Positions 37,222 through 45,474 are shown, numbered from the stretch's first letter. The stretch is DNA of 52,659 nucleotides from an uncultured Bacteroidota bacterium (GCA_903893815.1 CAITNS010000009.1:1-52659); one strand, 5' to 3'. Numbers and translations: made by a program. The notes: generated by a model from the sequence alone, not told the origin.

Positions 37222-37306
37222 CAACTTAATATAGTTATTAAGATATGGGTTATAAATTATGAGTTGCTGGCTTAACAACTTATAACTTATCGTTCATCTT
37301 TCATCA

Positions 37307-37693
37307 CTAATTCAACTTTGCAGGCAGAACCATCACAAATTCAGGAATGGCAACATGAAACTCTGATTGATCTACTAATTTTTTCATGGTGTAGTAGCCA
37401 CTCATTTTTCCGATGTCGGTTACAAAATTGCAACCACTGTTATAGGCAAATGATTCTCCAGGTTCGAGAGTTGGTGTTTCTCCAACCACACCTTCACCTT
37501 CTACTTCTCTTTTTTCGCCTAATCCATCGGTAATATCCCAATGGCGTTTTAATAATTTTACAGTATAATCACTCTTATTTGTAATGGTGATTTCGTAAAC
37601 AAAAAAGTAATGATTGCTTTTTGGATCAGATTGAGGCGCGTAATAGCGAGTTTTGACTGAAATTTCTATGCCATGTGTGATTATAGAGTTCAT
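37307..37693 (-). CDS. apaG: ApaG protein
   Basis: A 128-residue single-domain ApaG with an FN3-like fold. The family pattern is clear: YFFVYEITITNKSDYTVKLL, RHWDITDGLGEKREVEGEGV, VGETPTLEPGESFAYNSGC and MSGYYTMKK. ApaG is a small cytoplasmic protein with an unsettled role, linked to Co2+ resistance and Ap4A levels in enterobacteria. It stands alone between the TlpA-like gene and rpsA. Confidence 0.92.
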   Translation of the reverse strand: MNSIITHGIEISVKTRYYAPQSDPKSNHYFFVYEITITNKSDYTVKLLKRHWDITDGLGEKREVEGEGVVGETPTLEPGESFAYNSGCNFVTDIGKMSGYYTMKKLVDQSEFHVAIPEFVMVLPAKLN

Positions 37694-37829
37694 ACGCCTT
37701 TATTTTACCGAAATATAGGATATATAATATTATCATCCAAGACTAAGACTTAATTTAAAATTCTGATTTTCAGTGTTTTAAAAATAATTTTATTTTACAA
37801 TTTGATAATATACAAAGCCTTAAATATTG

Positions 37830-37837
37830 TATATTTG
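37830..37837 (+). promoter_or_regulatory. rpsA: Candidate -7 box (TATATTTG) for rpsA
   Basis: An exact TAnnTTTG, 93 bp upstream of the rpsA ATG. It predicts a leader of roughly 85 nt that includes the hairpin at 37891-37913. Confidence 0.55.
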
Positions 37838-37890
37838 TATCCCACTTTTTAATCAAGGTAAAAATTGGACTAAAATTATAAACTAACCGC

Positions 37891-37913
37891 TTCGATAGCC
37901 TTGATATATCGAA
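37891..37913 (+). promoter_or_regulatory. Hairpin in the rpsA leader
   Basis: A perfect 7-bp stem, TTCGATA (37891-37897) with TATCGAA (37907-37913), and a 9-nt loop, ending 16 bases before the rpsA ATG. S1 autoregulates its own translation in other bacteria, so this is a candidate control element. There is no T tract, so it is not a terminator. Confidence 0.4.
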
Positions 37914-37929
37914 TACAATTATTAAATAA

Positions 37930-39723
37930 ATGGCAGACAAAAATGCAACAGTTGGGAATCCAGATTTTGACTGGAATTCAATTGGGAAGAAAAACGACAA
38001 TTACTCATCAGACGAAAGAACTAAGTTAGATGAAATGTATGGTAAATCATTAAGCACTATTGCTGATGCACAAACTATGCAAGGTACTGTAGTATCTAAA
38101 AACTCACGCGAAGTTGTTGTAAACATTGGTTACAAATCGGATGGTGTAGTTTCATTATCAGAATTCCGTTACAATCCAGATTTAAAAATCGGTGATTCTA
38201 TCGAAGTTTTTATTGAAAAAGCAGAAGATGTAAATGGTCAATTAATCTTATCTCACAAAAAAGCTCGCGCTGGTAAATCTTGGGATAGAGTTAATGAGGC
38301 TCTTAATACTGACGAAATCATTAAAGGTTTTGTTAAATGCCGCACTAAAGGTGGTTTAATCGTTGATGTATTTGGTATTGAAGCTTTCTTACCAGGTTCT
38401 CAAATTGATGTGAAACCTATCCGTGATTATGATGTTTATGTTGGAAAAACGATGGAATTTAAAGTTGTGAAAATCAACAACGAATTCAAAAATGTAGTTG
38501 TTTCTCATAAAGCATTAATTGAGGCTGAAATTGAAACTCAAAAACGTGATATCATTTCTAAATTAGAAAAAGGACAAGTATTAGAAGGTGTTGTTAAAAA
38601 TATTACTTCTTATGGTGTGTTTATTGATTTAGGTGGTGTTGATGGATTAATCCACATTACTGATTTATCTTGGGGACGTATTAACCACCCAGAAGAAATC
38701 GTGAAATTAGACGAGAAAATTAACGTTGTAATTTTAGATTTTGATGATGATAAAAAACGTATTGCTTTAGGTTTAAAACAATTATCTGCTCATCCTTGGG
38801 AAGCATTATCTGCTGATGTTAAAATTGGTGATAAAGTAAAAGGTAAAGTAGTTGTTTTAGCTGACTATGGTGCATTTGTTGAAATTGCAGCTGGTGTTGA
38901 AGGTTTAATTCACGTTTCTGAAATGTCTTGGTCTCAACACTTACGTTCAGCTCAAGAGTTCTTAAAAGTTGGTGATGAAGTTGAAGCAGTAGTTTTAACT
39001 TTAGATCGTGAAGAGCGTAAAATGAGTTTAGGTGTTAAACAATTAACTCCTGATCCTTGGAATATGATTATTGATAAATATGCTAAAGGAAGCAAACACA
39101 CTGGTACAGTGCGTAACTTCACAAACTTTGGTGTGTTTGTTGAGTTAGAAGAAGGTGTTGATGGTTTAGTGCATATCTCTGATTTATCTTGGAGCAAAAA
39201 AATTAAACACCCATCTGAGTTCTGCAAAGTAGGAGATAAAATGGATGTGGCTGTATTAGAGATTGATGGTGAAAATCGTCGTTTATCATTAGGTCACAAA
39301 CAATTAGAAGATAATCCTTGGGATGTTTTTGAAACAGTATTTACTATTGATTCAGTTCACTCAGGAACTATTACTTCAATTAACGATAAAGGTGCAACTG
39401 TTAACTTAACTTATGGTGTTGAAGGGTTCTGCCCATCTCGTCACTTAAACAAAGCTGACGGAACAACTGCTAAAGTTGAAGATGTAATGGATTTCAAAGT
39501 TATCGAATTCAGTAAAGAATCTAAACGTATTGTAGTATCTCACGCTCGTTTACACGAAGAAGTGAAAGAAGAAGTACGTAAGGTTGAAAAAGCTACTAAA
39601 GCTGCTGAATCTGACGAAGCTAAAAAGGCAGTTAAAAAAGTGAAAGATAGCCAAGAGAAAACAACTTTAGGTGATATCTCTGCTTTATCTGACTTGAAAG
39701 ATAAAATGGACGGAAAGAAATAA
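37930..39723 (+). CDS. rpsA: 30S ribosomal protein S1
   Basis: A 597-residue protein with six S1 RNA-binding domains, starting near residues 48, 127, 214, 301, 386 and 473. The central ones are the best conserved (GVVKNITSYGVFIDLGGVDG, GKVVVLADYGAFVEIAAGVE, GTVRNFTNFGVFVELEEGVD). The tail from about 545 is Lys/Glu-rich. S1 brings mRNA to the 30S subunit; in Bacteroidota, which use few Shine-Dalgarno sites, this is central. Codon use is noticeably regular, as expected for a highly expressed gene. It is followed by two inverted repeats, one a strong terminator. Confidence 0.97.
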   Translation: MADKNATVGNPDFDWNSIGKKNDNYSSDERTKLDEMYGKSLSTIADAQTMQGTVVSKNSREVVVNIGYKSDGVVSLSEFRYNPDLKIGDSIEVFIEKAEDVNGQLILSHKKARAGKSWDRVNEALNTDEIIKGFVKCRTKGGLIVDVFGIEAFLPGSQIDVKPIRDYDVYVGKTMEFKVVKINNEFKNVVVSHKALIEAEIETQKRDIISKLEKGQVLEGVVKNITSYGVFIDLGGVDGLIHITDLSWGRINHPEEIVKLDEKINVVILDFDDDKKRIALGLKQLSAHPWEALSADVKIGDKVKGKVVVLADYGAFVEIAAGVEGLIHVSEMSWSQHLRSAQEFLKVGDEVEAVVLTLDREERKMSLGVKQLTPDPWNMIIDKYAKGSKHTGTVRNFTNFGVFVELEEGVDGLVHISDLSWSKKIKHPSEFCKVGDKMDVAVLEIDGENRRLSLGHKQLEDNPWDVFETVFTIDSVHSGTITSINDKGATVNLTYGVEGFCPSRHLNKADGTTAKVEDVMDFKVIEFSKESKRIVVSHARLHEEVKEEVRKVEKATKAAESDEAKKAVKKVKDSQEKTTLGDISALSDLKDKMDGKK

Positions 39724-39770
39724 TTTCCCTCATTTAAGAAAATCATCTGGTACGTGTACCTAATGAGAAT

Positions 39771-39801
39771 AACTAAAAATCCGCCATGGTTTTTAGTTTT
39801 T
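39771..39801 (+). terminator. AT-rich hairpin downstream of rpsA
   Basis: AACTAAAAA (39771-39779) pairs with TTTTTAGTT (39790-39798) around a GC-rich loop, followed by Ts. It may act with the stronger terminator just downstream. A short palindrome, GGTACGTGTACC (39749-39760), precedes it. Confidence 0.5.
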
Positions 39802-39806
39802 GAGAG

Positions 39807-39844
39807 CCAAAGCCCTGAGAGAAATCTCGGGGCTTTTGGTTTTA
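39807..39844 (+). terminator. Strong Rho-independent terminator of rpsA
   Basis: CCAAAGCCC-T-GAGA, loop GAAA, then TCTC-GGGGCTTTTGG and a TTTT tail. A long GC-rich stem. Confidence 0.85.
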
Positions 39845-39922
39845 TAAACTTTTGTGAGTTGCGATTAGGTTGTTAAAGCAGCTGTTAATAAAGTTTAGTC
39901 TATCTGCTGCAAGGTCAAAAGT

Positions 39923-40066
39923 CTAGTTACCTCTCATTAATAATATTAAAAATAATGGAACAAAGATTACAAGAATAGGTAGAAAGAAATTTAAAATTGA
40001 TTTACCAATGCTGAAATTCTTTGCAACATAAATTTCAATAATCATTAAAGAAATAGACCACAACAA
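39923..40066 (-). other. Possible small membrane-protein ORF or gene remnant
   Basis: In the 575-bp gap after rpsA, the minus strand has an open frame from TTG 40066 (or ATG 40045, 40 residues) to a TAG at 39923. It encodes a strikingly hydrophobic peptide, MIIEIYVAKNF, then ILNFFLPILVIFVPLFLILL, ending MRGN. The frame is open from a TAA just upstream. It could be a real small transmembrane protein or the C-terminal remnant of a lost membrane gene. No clear promoter is seen. Confidence 0.35.
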
Positions 40067-40174
40067 AAATCCTAGTTTATTAAACCTATATTATAACTAA
40101 TTATTGTCCGCCACTATATAGGTCAGGATATGTTTTAAACATTGCGTCACCCAACAAATCCCTTAAACAAAAGC

Positions 40175-40290
40175 AGTTGTCTCAAAAGTCCCAAAAACAG
40201 ACTAACACAATAGACAAAGCCCGTAATCTTTACGATTAGCGGGCTTTTTATTCGAAGAAAAACTGACAAAATTACTTTTTGTGACAGCCT
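40175..40290. mobile_element. MITE-like element with IS1182-type ends
   Basis: Imperfect inverted ends: AGTTGTCTCAAAAGT (40175-40189) and the reverse complement of ACTTTTTGTGACAGCCT (40274-40290), i.e. AGGCTGTCACAAAAAGT. From memory, such GGCTGTCTCAAAAGT ends recur at IS1182-like elements in Bacteroidota. Inside lies only a hairpin (40216-40250) and no coding sequence, so this is a non-autonomous remnant. It abuts the stop codon of the CxxCH protein gene. Confidence 0.5.
40216..40250 (+). terminator. Terminator-like hairpin within the MITE-like element
   Basis: AAAGCCCG-TAATC, loop TTTA, then CGATTA-GCGGGCTTTTT. The T tract is on the plus strand. Confidence 0.7.
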
Positions 40291-40298
40291 CTTTAAGA

Positions 40299-41051
40299 TT
40301 AATCGTTTTTAGAGAATTTGGTTACAAGAGGTTTATCGCTACTCATCATGTGTAAAAAATAGGTGCCATTGGTAAGCATCGAAACAGTAATTGCTTTTGA
40401 TGCTAATTCATGTTCTGAAATGCTTTTCACTAATTTTCCATCTAATGAATAAATATTGCCTTGGTCAAATACTTGTTCTGATGTAATATGTAAAACATCC
40501 GTTGTTGGGTTAGGGAATACAGAAAACAAAAAACTGTTATCTGATTCGCTTATACTTGTCGTATTTGCTAAAAAGCTAACCGAAGAGGTTTTAATAACAT
40601 CTCCTGATGAAGTACCGTTGTTGTTAGCATAATTAAAAGCTCCGTAAAAGGTAACCGCTGTTGCTGTAGTAGGCGCCGTCCAAGAAAAAGTCCAAACCGC
40701 CGTAGCTCCAGTTTTCTTTACTGTTTGTTTAATGTATTTGCCTGAAACACTTGAGCCCGTGCCAGCAATCCAAGTTCCTAAGCCAACATTTGAGCTAGCT
40801 GTTTGTGGAGTTAATTCAAAACCATAGGCAGAAGCGCCCGACATAGTTACAGAAACACTATAAGTTGTGCCACCAATAAAACCAGAACCTGGTATATTGG
40901 TTGAAATAATACCAGTAGTGGCTGTTACAGCAGAGCCACCATGACAAGAAGCACAGGTTTGTCCGCTGTTGTCTGCTGGTGCTCCAGCAGTAGAATCATT
41001 AGGTAATGTTGAACTTGCAGTTGTGCTTGTAATTGTTGATACTATTGCCAA
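40299..41051 (-). CDS. CxxCH-containing T9SS-sorted surface protein, N-terminus frameshifted
   Basis: As read, 250 residues from a TTG at 41051: a cytochrome-like CASCH motif (Cys33-His37), a beta-sandwich region of about 45-165 (choice-of-anchor V/Reeler-like: YSVSVTMSGASAYGFEL), and a complete T9SS type A sorting domain (FSVFPNPTTDVLHITSEQ...). The signal peptide is missing from this frame. An ATG at 41095 followed by nine A residues (41084-41092 on the plus strand) would, with ten A, read MKKKILASTFLTICSLAIVS and join this ORF perfectly. The gene is thus either switched off by a poly(A) slip or carries a sequence error. A heme-binding role is possible but unproven. Confidence 0.75.
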   Translation of the reverse strand: MAIVSTITSTTASSTLPNDSTAGAPADNSGQTCASCHGGSAVTATTGIISTNIPGSGFIGGTTYSVSVTMSGASAYGFELTPQTASSNVGLGTWIAGTGSSVSGKYIKQTVKKTGATAVWTFSWTAPTTATAVTFYGAFNYANNNGTSSGDVIKTSSVSFLANTTSISESDNSFLFSVFPNPTTDVLHITSEQVFDQGNIYSLDGKLVKSISEHELASKAITVSMLTNGTYFLHMMSSDKPLVTKFSKND

Positions 41052-41245
41052 GGAACAAATGGTAAGAAAGGTAGATGCAAGTATTTTTTTTTCATGAGTT
41101 TAGCTTAAATACATTTGCAACAAATATATTTAACGTTTGTTTATTTTTTATAAAAAATAGAGGAATTGTTTTGTTTTTTATGAATTGTATTGCAAGGTGT
41201 TTATTGTCAATGTAATAGATACTAATATTAGAATTTAACAGACAC

Positions 41246-41280
41246 AAAAAAGCTCCTTTTATTTAACAAAGGAGCTTTAA
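41246..41280 (-). terminator. Rho-independent terminator of the glutamate dehydrogenase gene
   Basis: On the minus strand, AAAGCTCCTTT - loop - AAAGGAGCTTT is followed by a T run. It lies 20 bp after the gdhA stop. Confidence 0.88.
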
Positions 41281-41299
41281 AATTTGTGTATAATATAAA

Positions 41300-42571
41300 C
41301 TAGTAGTTACCTTTTAAAATAACACCTTGCTCAATTTTTTGTAATGCAGTAATGTATGCTGCAATACGCATCGATGTTTTAAAGGTTGCTGAATTATCCC
41401 AAACGTGAGCAAATGCAATTTCCATTTTTTCATCATGCTTCGTATTTACTTCATTCTCGCTCCAATAGTAACCAGCTTTGTTTTGCACCCACTCAAAGTA
41501 TGATACAGTTACACCACCTGAGTTAGCTAATATATCTGGAACAACAATAATTTTTTTATCGTTTAATACAGTATCTGCTTCCGGCATCGTTGGTCCGTTA
41601 GCACCTTCAACAATTAATTTAGCTTGTATGTTGTGAGCAATTTCTTCAGAAATTACATTTTGTAAAGCTGCAGGAACTAATACATCACATTTGCATGTTA
41701 AAATATCGTTTGCACCAATTACAGTTCCACCAGTAAAGCCTATTAATACACGGCCATTTTTAACAGCATAATCTAAAGCGGCTGCAACATCAATTCCTTT
41801 TTCGTTATAAAAAGTAGCAGTGTGATCGCCAATAGCAACAATTTTAATTCCTTTTTCAGATAATAAACGAGCTGCATGAGATCCTACATTACCAAAACCT
41901 TGAACAGCAGCAGTAACATCTTTAGGATTTAATCCCATCTTTTTTAAAGCAGCTAATGTATTTACCATTACACCGCGTCCTGTTGCAGCATCACGGCCTA
42001 ATGATCCACCAATAACAATTGGCTTACCAGTAATCACACCTGGACTATCTTCGCCAGTTACTTTATTAAATTCATCTAATATCCAAGCCATTTCTCTTCC
42101 GCTTGTTCCCATATCTGGAGCAGGGATATCTTTATTTACACCAAACACATCTTTCATAGATGAAGCATAAGCACGAGTCATGCGCTCTAATTCACCAACA
42201 CTCATTGAGCGAGGATCACATTTAATACCGCCTTTAGCACCACCATAAGGTAAGTTTGCTACCGCGCATTTAAAGCTCATCCAAGCAGCTAAAGCCATTA
42301 CCTCATCTTGGTTCACATCCATTGCATAACGAATGCCACCTTTAGATGGACCTAATACAGTGGAGTGAACAATACGGTAACCTTCAAATACTTGGATTTT
42401 TCCGTTATCCATCATAACTGGTAAACTTACTTTAACTTGTTTTATAGGACTACGTAATATAGTTGCAACGTCATCAGACATATTCATCAATTTAGCAGCT
42501 ACATCTAAGCGGGCTAATACGGCTTCGAACATAGATTCGTGAGCTGTTTCATTTGCAATTTGTGTTGACAT
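41300..42571 (-). CDS. gdhA: Glutamate dehydrogenase (Glu/Leu/Phe/Val family)
   Basis: A 423-residue dehydrogenase interconverting glutamate and 2-oxoglutarate plus ammonia. Visible are KGGIRYAMDVNQDEVMALAA, the substrate-binding Lys in LPYGGAKGGIKCDP, the catalytic region PAPDMGTSGREMAWI, the Rossmann motif VQGFGNVGSHAARLL, and ANSGGVTVSYFEWVQN. Length fits the hexameric small GDH class; NAD or NADP preference cannot be set with certainty. It is flanked by its own promoter box (42608-42615) and terminator, so it is probably monocistronic. Confidence 0.93.
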   Translation of the reverse strand: MSTQIANETAHESMFEAVLARLDVAAKLMNMSDDVATILRSPIKQVKVSLPVMMDNGKIQVFEGYRIVHSTVLGPSKGGIRYAMDVNQDEVMALAAWMSFKCAVANLPYGGAKGGIKCDPRSMSVGELERMTRAYASSMKDVFGVNKDIPAPDMGTSGREMAWILDEFNKVTGEDSPGVITGKPIVIGGSLGRDAATGRGVMVNTLAALKKMGLNPKDVTAAVQGFGNVGSHAARLLSEKGIKIVAIGDHTATFYNEKGIDVAAALDYAVKNGRVLIGFTGGTVIGANDILTCKCDVLVPAALQNVISEEIAHNIQAKLIVEGANGPTMPEADTVLNDKKIIVVPDILANSGGVTVSYFEWVQNKAGYYWSENEVNTKHDEKMEIAFAHVWDNSATFKTSMRIAAYITALQKIEQGVILKGNY

Positions 42572-42607
42572 AATGTTTGTTTTTAATATTTAGTTTTAGT
42601 TGGGGTA

Positions 42608-42615
42608 CAAAATTA
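42608..42615 (-). promoter_or_regulatory. Candidate -7 box (TAATTTTG) for gdhA
   Basis: A TAnnTTTG on the minus strand, 37 bp upstream of the ATG at 42571. Confidence 0.5.
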
Positions 42616-42688
42616 GTAAAAATTATATATGAATTTAAAGGATTTAGTCTAAATGTAGTGAGTTTTGAACCCGCCCACGGTTAATAAG

Positions 42689-43570
42689 TTAATGAATAAA
42701 TGTTAAGTAGGCGTATACAAAAGGTGAAACAAATAAAAGGCTATCAAAACGGTCTAATATTCCGCCGTGGCCAGGCATAATTTTACCCGAATCTTTCACT
42801 CCAGCTTGTCGTTTCATCATCGATTCTACTAAATCGCCAATAGTGCCAAATACACAGACTAAAAGAGAAATCACAATCCAATGCTTTAAATCCAATTCAG
42901 GAAACCAATGAGCTATCATAAAAGCGCATCCAATGGTTAAAATAGCTGAGCCAACAGTTCCTTCCCAAGTTTTACCTGGCGAAATACGTTCGTAAAGTTT
43001 ATGCTTGCCTATAAAGCTACCTACCAAATAGGCACATACATCGCTTGCCCAAATTAATAATATAATACCTAGCACATAATGTGCGTTGTAGGGAGCAATG
43101 TGCTCGTAGTAACCGCCTTCTGGGTGATTAAATGTGTACGCTTTGTCAATGCAGGCAATGTTAGTTAAAATAATAAAAGGCAGTACAGCATAAATTAAAC
43201 CTGATAAAGTATAAGTAATGTTAACAACTGTGTTTGGATTTTTATCGAATAAGGCCACTATAAATACACAAAACAACATTGCCAACACTATTGCAAATAA
43301 AAGCTCAACTGGATAAAATAGGGCTAGGTTAGAGTTAACCACAACGCCAAAGCCAAACATACAAGCGCCAATTATATAACCAATCCATTTGTAAGGTTTT
43401 GCCCCCAATTTTTCGGCTAATTGGTAAAATTCATAAAGGCCCCAAATAGACACGATAAAAAACAAACTACAAAAAGACACAAAATTGTAGCAGATAAAAG
43501 CCAACAATACTGCTACAAAAATAGCAGCAGTAATGGTTCGGGTAGCAAATGTTTTGAGATTTAATGCCAT
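42689..43570 (-). CDS. cdsA: Phosphatidate cytidylyltransferase
   Basis: A 293-residue integral membrane enzyme making CDP-diacylglycerol from phosphatidate and CTP. About seven or eight helices; the CDS signature is intact at the C-terminus (KRQAGVKDSGKIMPGHGGILDRFDS), preceded by SPGKTWEGTVGSA. The start MALNLKTFATRTITAAIFVAVLL matches the family's usual N-terminus, so the ATG at 43570 seems right. That ATG directly abuts the T tract of the upstream terminator, leaving no obvious room for a leader. Confidence 0.93.
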   Translation of the reverse strand: MALNLKTFATRTITAAIFVAVLLAFICYNFVSFCSLFFIVSIWGLYEFYQLAEKLGAKPYKWIGYIIGACMFGFGVVVNSNLALFYPVELLFAIVLAMLFCVFIVALFDKNPNTVVNITYTLSGLIYAVLPFIILTNIACIDKAYTFNHPEGGYYEHIAPYNAHYVLGIILLIWASDVCAYLVGSFIGKHKLYERISPGKTWEGTVGSAILTIGCAFMIAHWFPELDLKHWIVISLLVCVFGTIGDLVESMMKRQAGVKDSGKIMPGHGGILDRFDSLLFVSPFVYAYLTFIH

Positions 43571-43598
43571 AAAAAAATCCCTCTCGATAGAGAGGGAT
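43571..43598 (-). terminator. Terminator whose T tract abuts the cdsA start codon
   Basis: On the minus strand, ATCCCTCTC - TATC - GAGAGGGAT is followed by seven bases ending in the T run, and then the cdsA ATG. It terminates the small acidic protein gene or attenuates transcription into cdsA. Confidence 0.85.
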
Positions 43599-43615
43599 AG
43601 TTATAATAAAGTTAA

Positions 43616-43963
43616 TTACTCAGTAACTTTTAATGCTTCATAACATCTAACGTCGCCAGCTGTTCCTAAATATTCAGCGTCGATAGTTACTAAACCAATT
43701 TTTTTAACTTGCTCTTTATTTAAAGGTTTTGCAGGGGTCCAAGTATCATCAACTAATTTCAAGTCAACATCTTTACCTAACAACACTTGATTTAATTGTT
43801 TTTGAGTTAAAAACACACAACCTTCTTCTTCTTCTTCTTCAGCAGCAATTAAAATAGTGCCAATTACTTTTAATTTTGGTACATCTGGTTTGTAAACAAA
43901 TTCTAAACCGTCTTGTGTATTTTGTTCAATAAATTTTATTCCTAATAAATGAATATCTGCCAT
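43616..43963 (-). CDS. Small acidic cytoplasmic protein, function unknown
   Basis: A 115-residue soluble protein with no signal peptide or membrane segment. It shows alternating strands (LKVIGTILIAAEEEEEE, DLKLVDDTWTPAKPL, IGLVTIDAEYLG) and a run of six Glu encoded by six GAA codons. It has no family I recognise. It is bracketed by two terminators with nearly identical stems, so it is transcribed on its own. Confidence 0.65.
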   Translation of the reverse strand: MADIHLLGIKFIEQNTQDGLEFVYKPDVPKLKVIGTILIAAEEEEEEGCVFLTQKQLNQVLLGKDVDLKLVDDTWTPAKPLNKEQVKKIGLVTIDAEYLGTAGDVRCYEALKVTE

Positions 43964-44001
43964 AATAGAGTTTGTTTAATAAAGGCACAATTTTAACTAT
44001 A

Positions 44002-44034
44002 AAATCCCTCTAATCAAACAAATTAGAGGGATTT
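44002..44034 (-). terminator. Terminator after the M43 metalloprotease gene
   Basis: A perfect 13-bp stem, AAATCCCTCTAAT (44002-44014) with ATTAGAGGGATTT (44022-44034). It shares the ATCCCTCT core with the terminator at 43571-43598. Confidence 0.88.
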
Positions 44035-44075
44035 ATTTCAACGTATTTGTATAATAATGTTAATAAAATAAACAA

Positions 44076-45395
44076 TTATTTAGCAACCGTTAACTTTTTG
44101 ATAGCATTTACTTCGCTATTGTAAACTTTAACCACATACATTCCATTAACTAAGTCGCCTAAATTAATGGTATTTTGAAAGGCGAGCTGCTTTATTGTTT
44201 TTATTAATTGCCCCGTTGTGTTATAAATTTCACAAGTTAGGTTTTTGGGTGTAAATTGAGTGATGTTAATATGTAACACATCATTTGCAGGATTAGGATA
44301 CACAAATACATAGTTACTAAAGTTTGTATATAAATCTTTTAGTCCAACAGTACTGCAACCTGCTGGCGAAGTTTTAATAGCAACACGAGCAGGGTCGGTA
44401 TTTAAAAAGGAATACATGCGGGCTTTTTGTCCTTTCGAAAACATGGTCATGCAGGCATCAGCTGAGTAATCCATATAGTTTTCTACCATATCTGGTGGAT
44501 CAATTGCTCCCCAATATGGAGATTCAGCAGAACAAGAATTGATTGTGACGTTACAATCAGATTCGGATTTTGCTGCTTGGTTTGGGGTATCATCTACAAA
44601 ATCAGTACTGTCACATTGGCCAGTGGCTTGGCTATCATCGTCGGCCCAAATGTGACGCATGCCTAAATAGTGCCCAACTTCGTGAACGGTTGTACGTCCT
44701 AAATTGTTTGGGGCAGCAGCAGTACCAAATCCAAAGTATTCACTTTGAATAACAACACCGTCTAATGCAGGCACTTCGCCTGGGAAGGTCGCATAACCTA
44801 AAACAAAAGCATTCCCAAAAAAGCTCATATCGCACACCCAAATATTTAAGTATTGGTCGTTTGGCCATGGATCATCTCCATTTGTTGCAGAGCTTTTCAT
44901 ATTATCAAATCCAAAAATAGGATCAAATTGAGCATTACTAGGAGCAGATTTACGAATAATGCCTGTAGTTGTATTACCTTGTGGATCAATTCCTGCTAAG
45001 CAAAATTGTAATTCAGTATCAGCTCCTATAGTATCAAAAACAGCTCTCGTTTGAGAGTAGTTTGGATTGGTTAAGCTAAAACATTGGTTTAATATCTGTA
45101 TTTGACGAACAATTTGAGAATCTGGAATATTTTGAACCGCATTTTTATATAATACATGCACAACCACCGGAATCATTATAACCGAATTGGTTTTTTGACT
45201 CGTCTTGATTTTATTAAGTGGGTTAGCTAACCAGTTTTTAGCTGCAATTTCGGCATTAATAAAATTTGCTTTTGCAATTGGGTTTTGAGAATGAGCTTCA
45301 TAAACTGGCATTGTAGCACATTTGTTATTTGTTTGCGCTACACTTAAACCAAAAGTTAAAAGACCAAGACCTAAAGTAAGTAGTTGTTTTTTCAT
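44076..45395 (-). CDS. M43 (pappalysin-like) zinc metalloprotease with T9SS sorting domain
   Basis: A 439-residue secreted protease. Signal peptide MKKQLLTLGLGLLTFGLSVA. A prodomain-like segment leads into the catalytic domain (about 70-345) with the extended zinc site HEVGHYLGMRH (HExxHxxGxxH), and the Met-turn region MVENYMDYSADACMTMF follows. Several cysteines (CDSTDF, CNVTINSC) fit cytophagalysin-type M43B enzymes. The C-terminal 80 residues form a complete type A sorting domain (VYPNPANDVLHINI ... NGMYVVKVYN ... KKLTVAK). Export goes by Sec, then the type IX system to the cell surface or medium. Confidence 0.93.
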   Translation of the reverse strand: MKKQLLTLGLGLLTFGLSVAQTNNKCATMPVYEAHSQNPIAKANFINAEIAAKNWLANPLNKIKTSQKTNSVIMIPVVVHVLYKNAVQNIPDSQIVRQIQILNQCFSLTNPNYSQTRAVFDTIGADTELQFCLAGIDPQGNTTTGIIRKSAPSNAQFDPIFGFDNMKSSATNGDDPWPNDQYLNIWVCDMSFFGNAFVLGYATFPGEVPALDGVVIQSEYFGFGTAAAPNNLGRTTVHEVGHYLGMRHIWADDDSQATGQCDSTDFVDDTPNQAAKSESDCNVTINSCSAESPYWGAIDPPDMVENYMDYSADACMTMFSKGQKARMYSFLNTDPARVAIKTSPAGCSTVGLKDLYTNFSNYVFVYPNPANDVLHINITQFTPKNLTCEIYNTTGQLIKTIKQLAFQNTINLGDLVNGMYVVKVYNSEVNAIKKLTVAK

Positions 45396-45474
45396 TTACA
45401 GTAATTTTTTTATTATGGTAAATATATAAAATGTTATTAAAGAAAATTGATTTTTGAAATCAAAGGAGATAAAA

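Noticed and set aside
40299-41051. Genuine c-type cytochrome
   Set aside because: There is a single CxxCH and no cytochrome fold; the rest is a beta-sandwich with a T9SS tail, so heme attachment is only a possibility.
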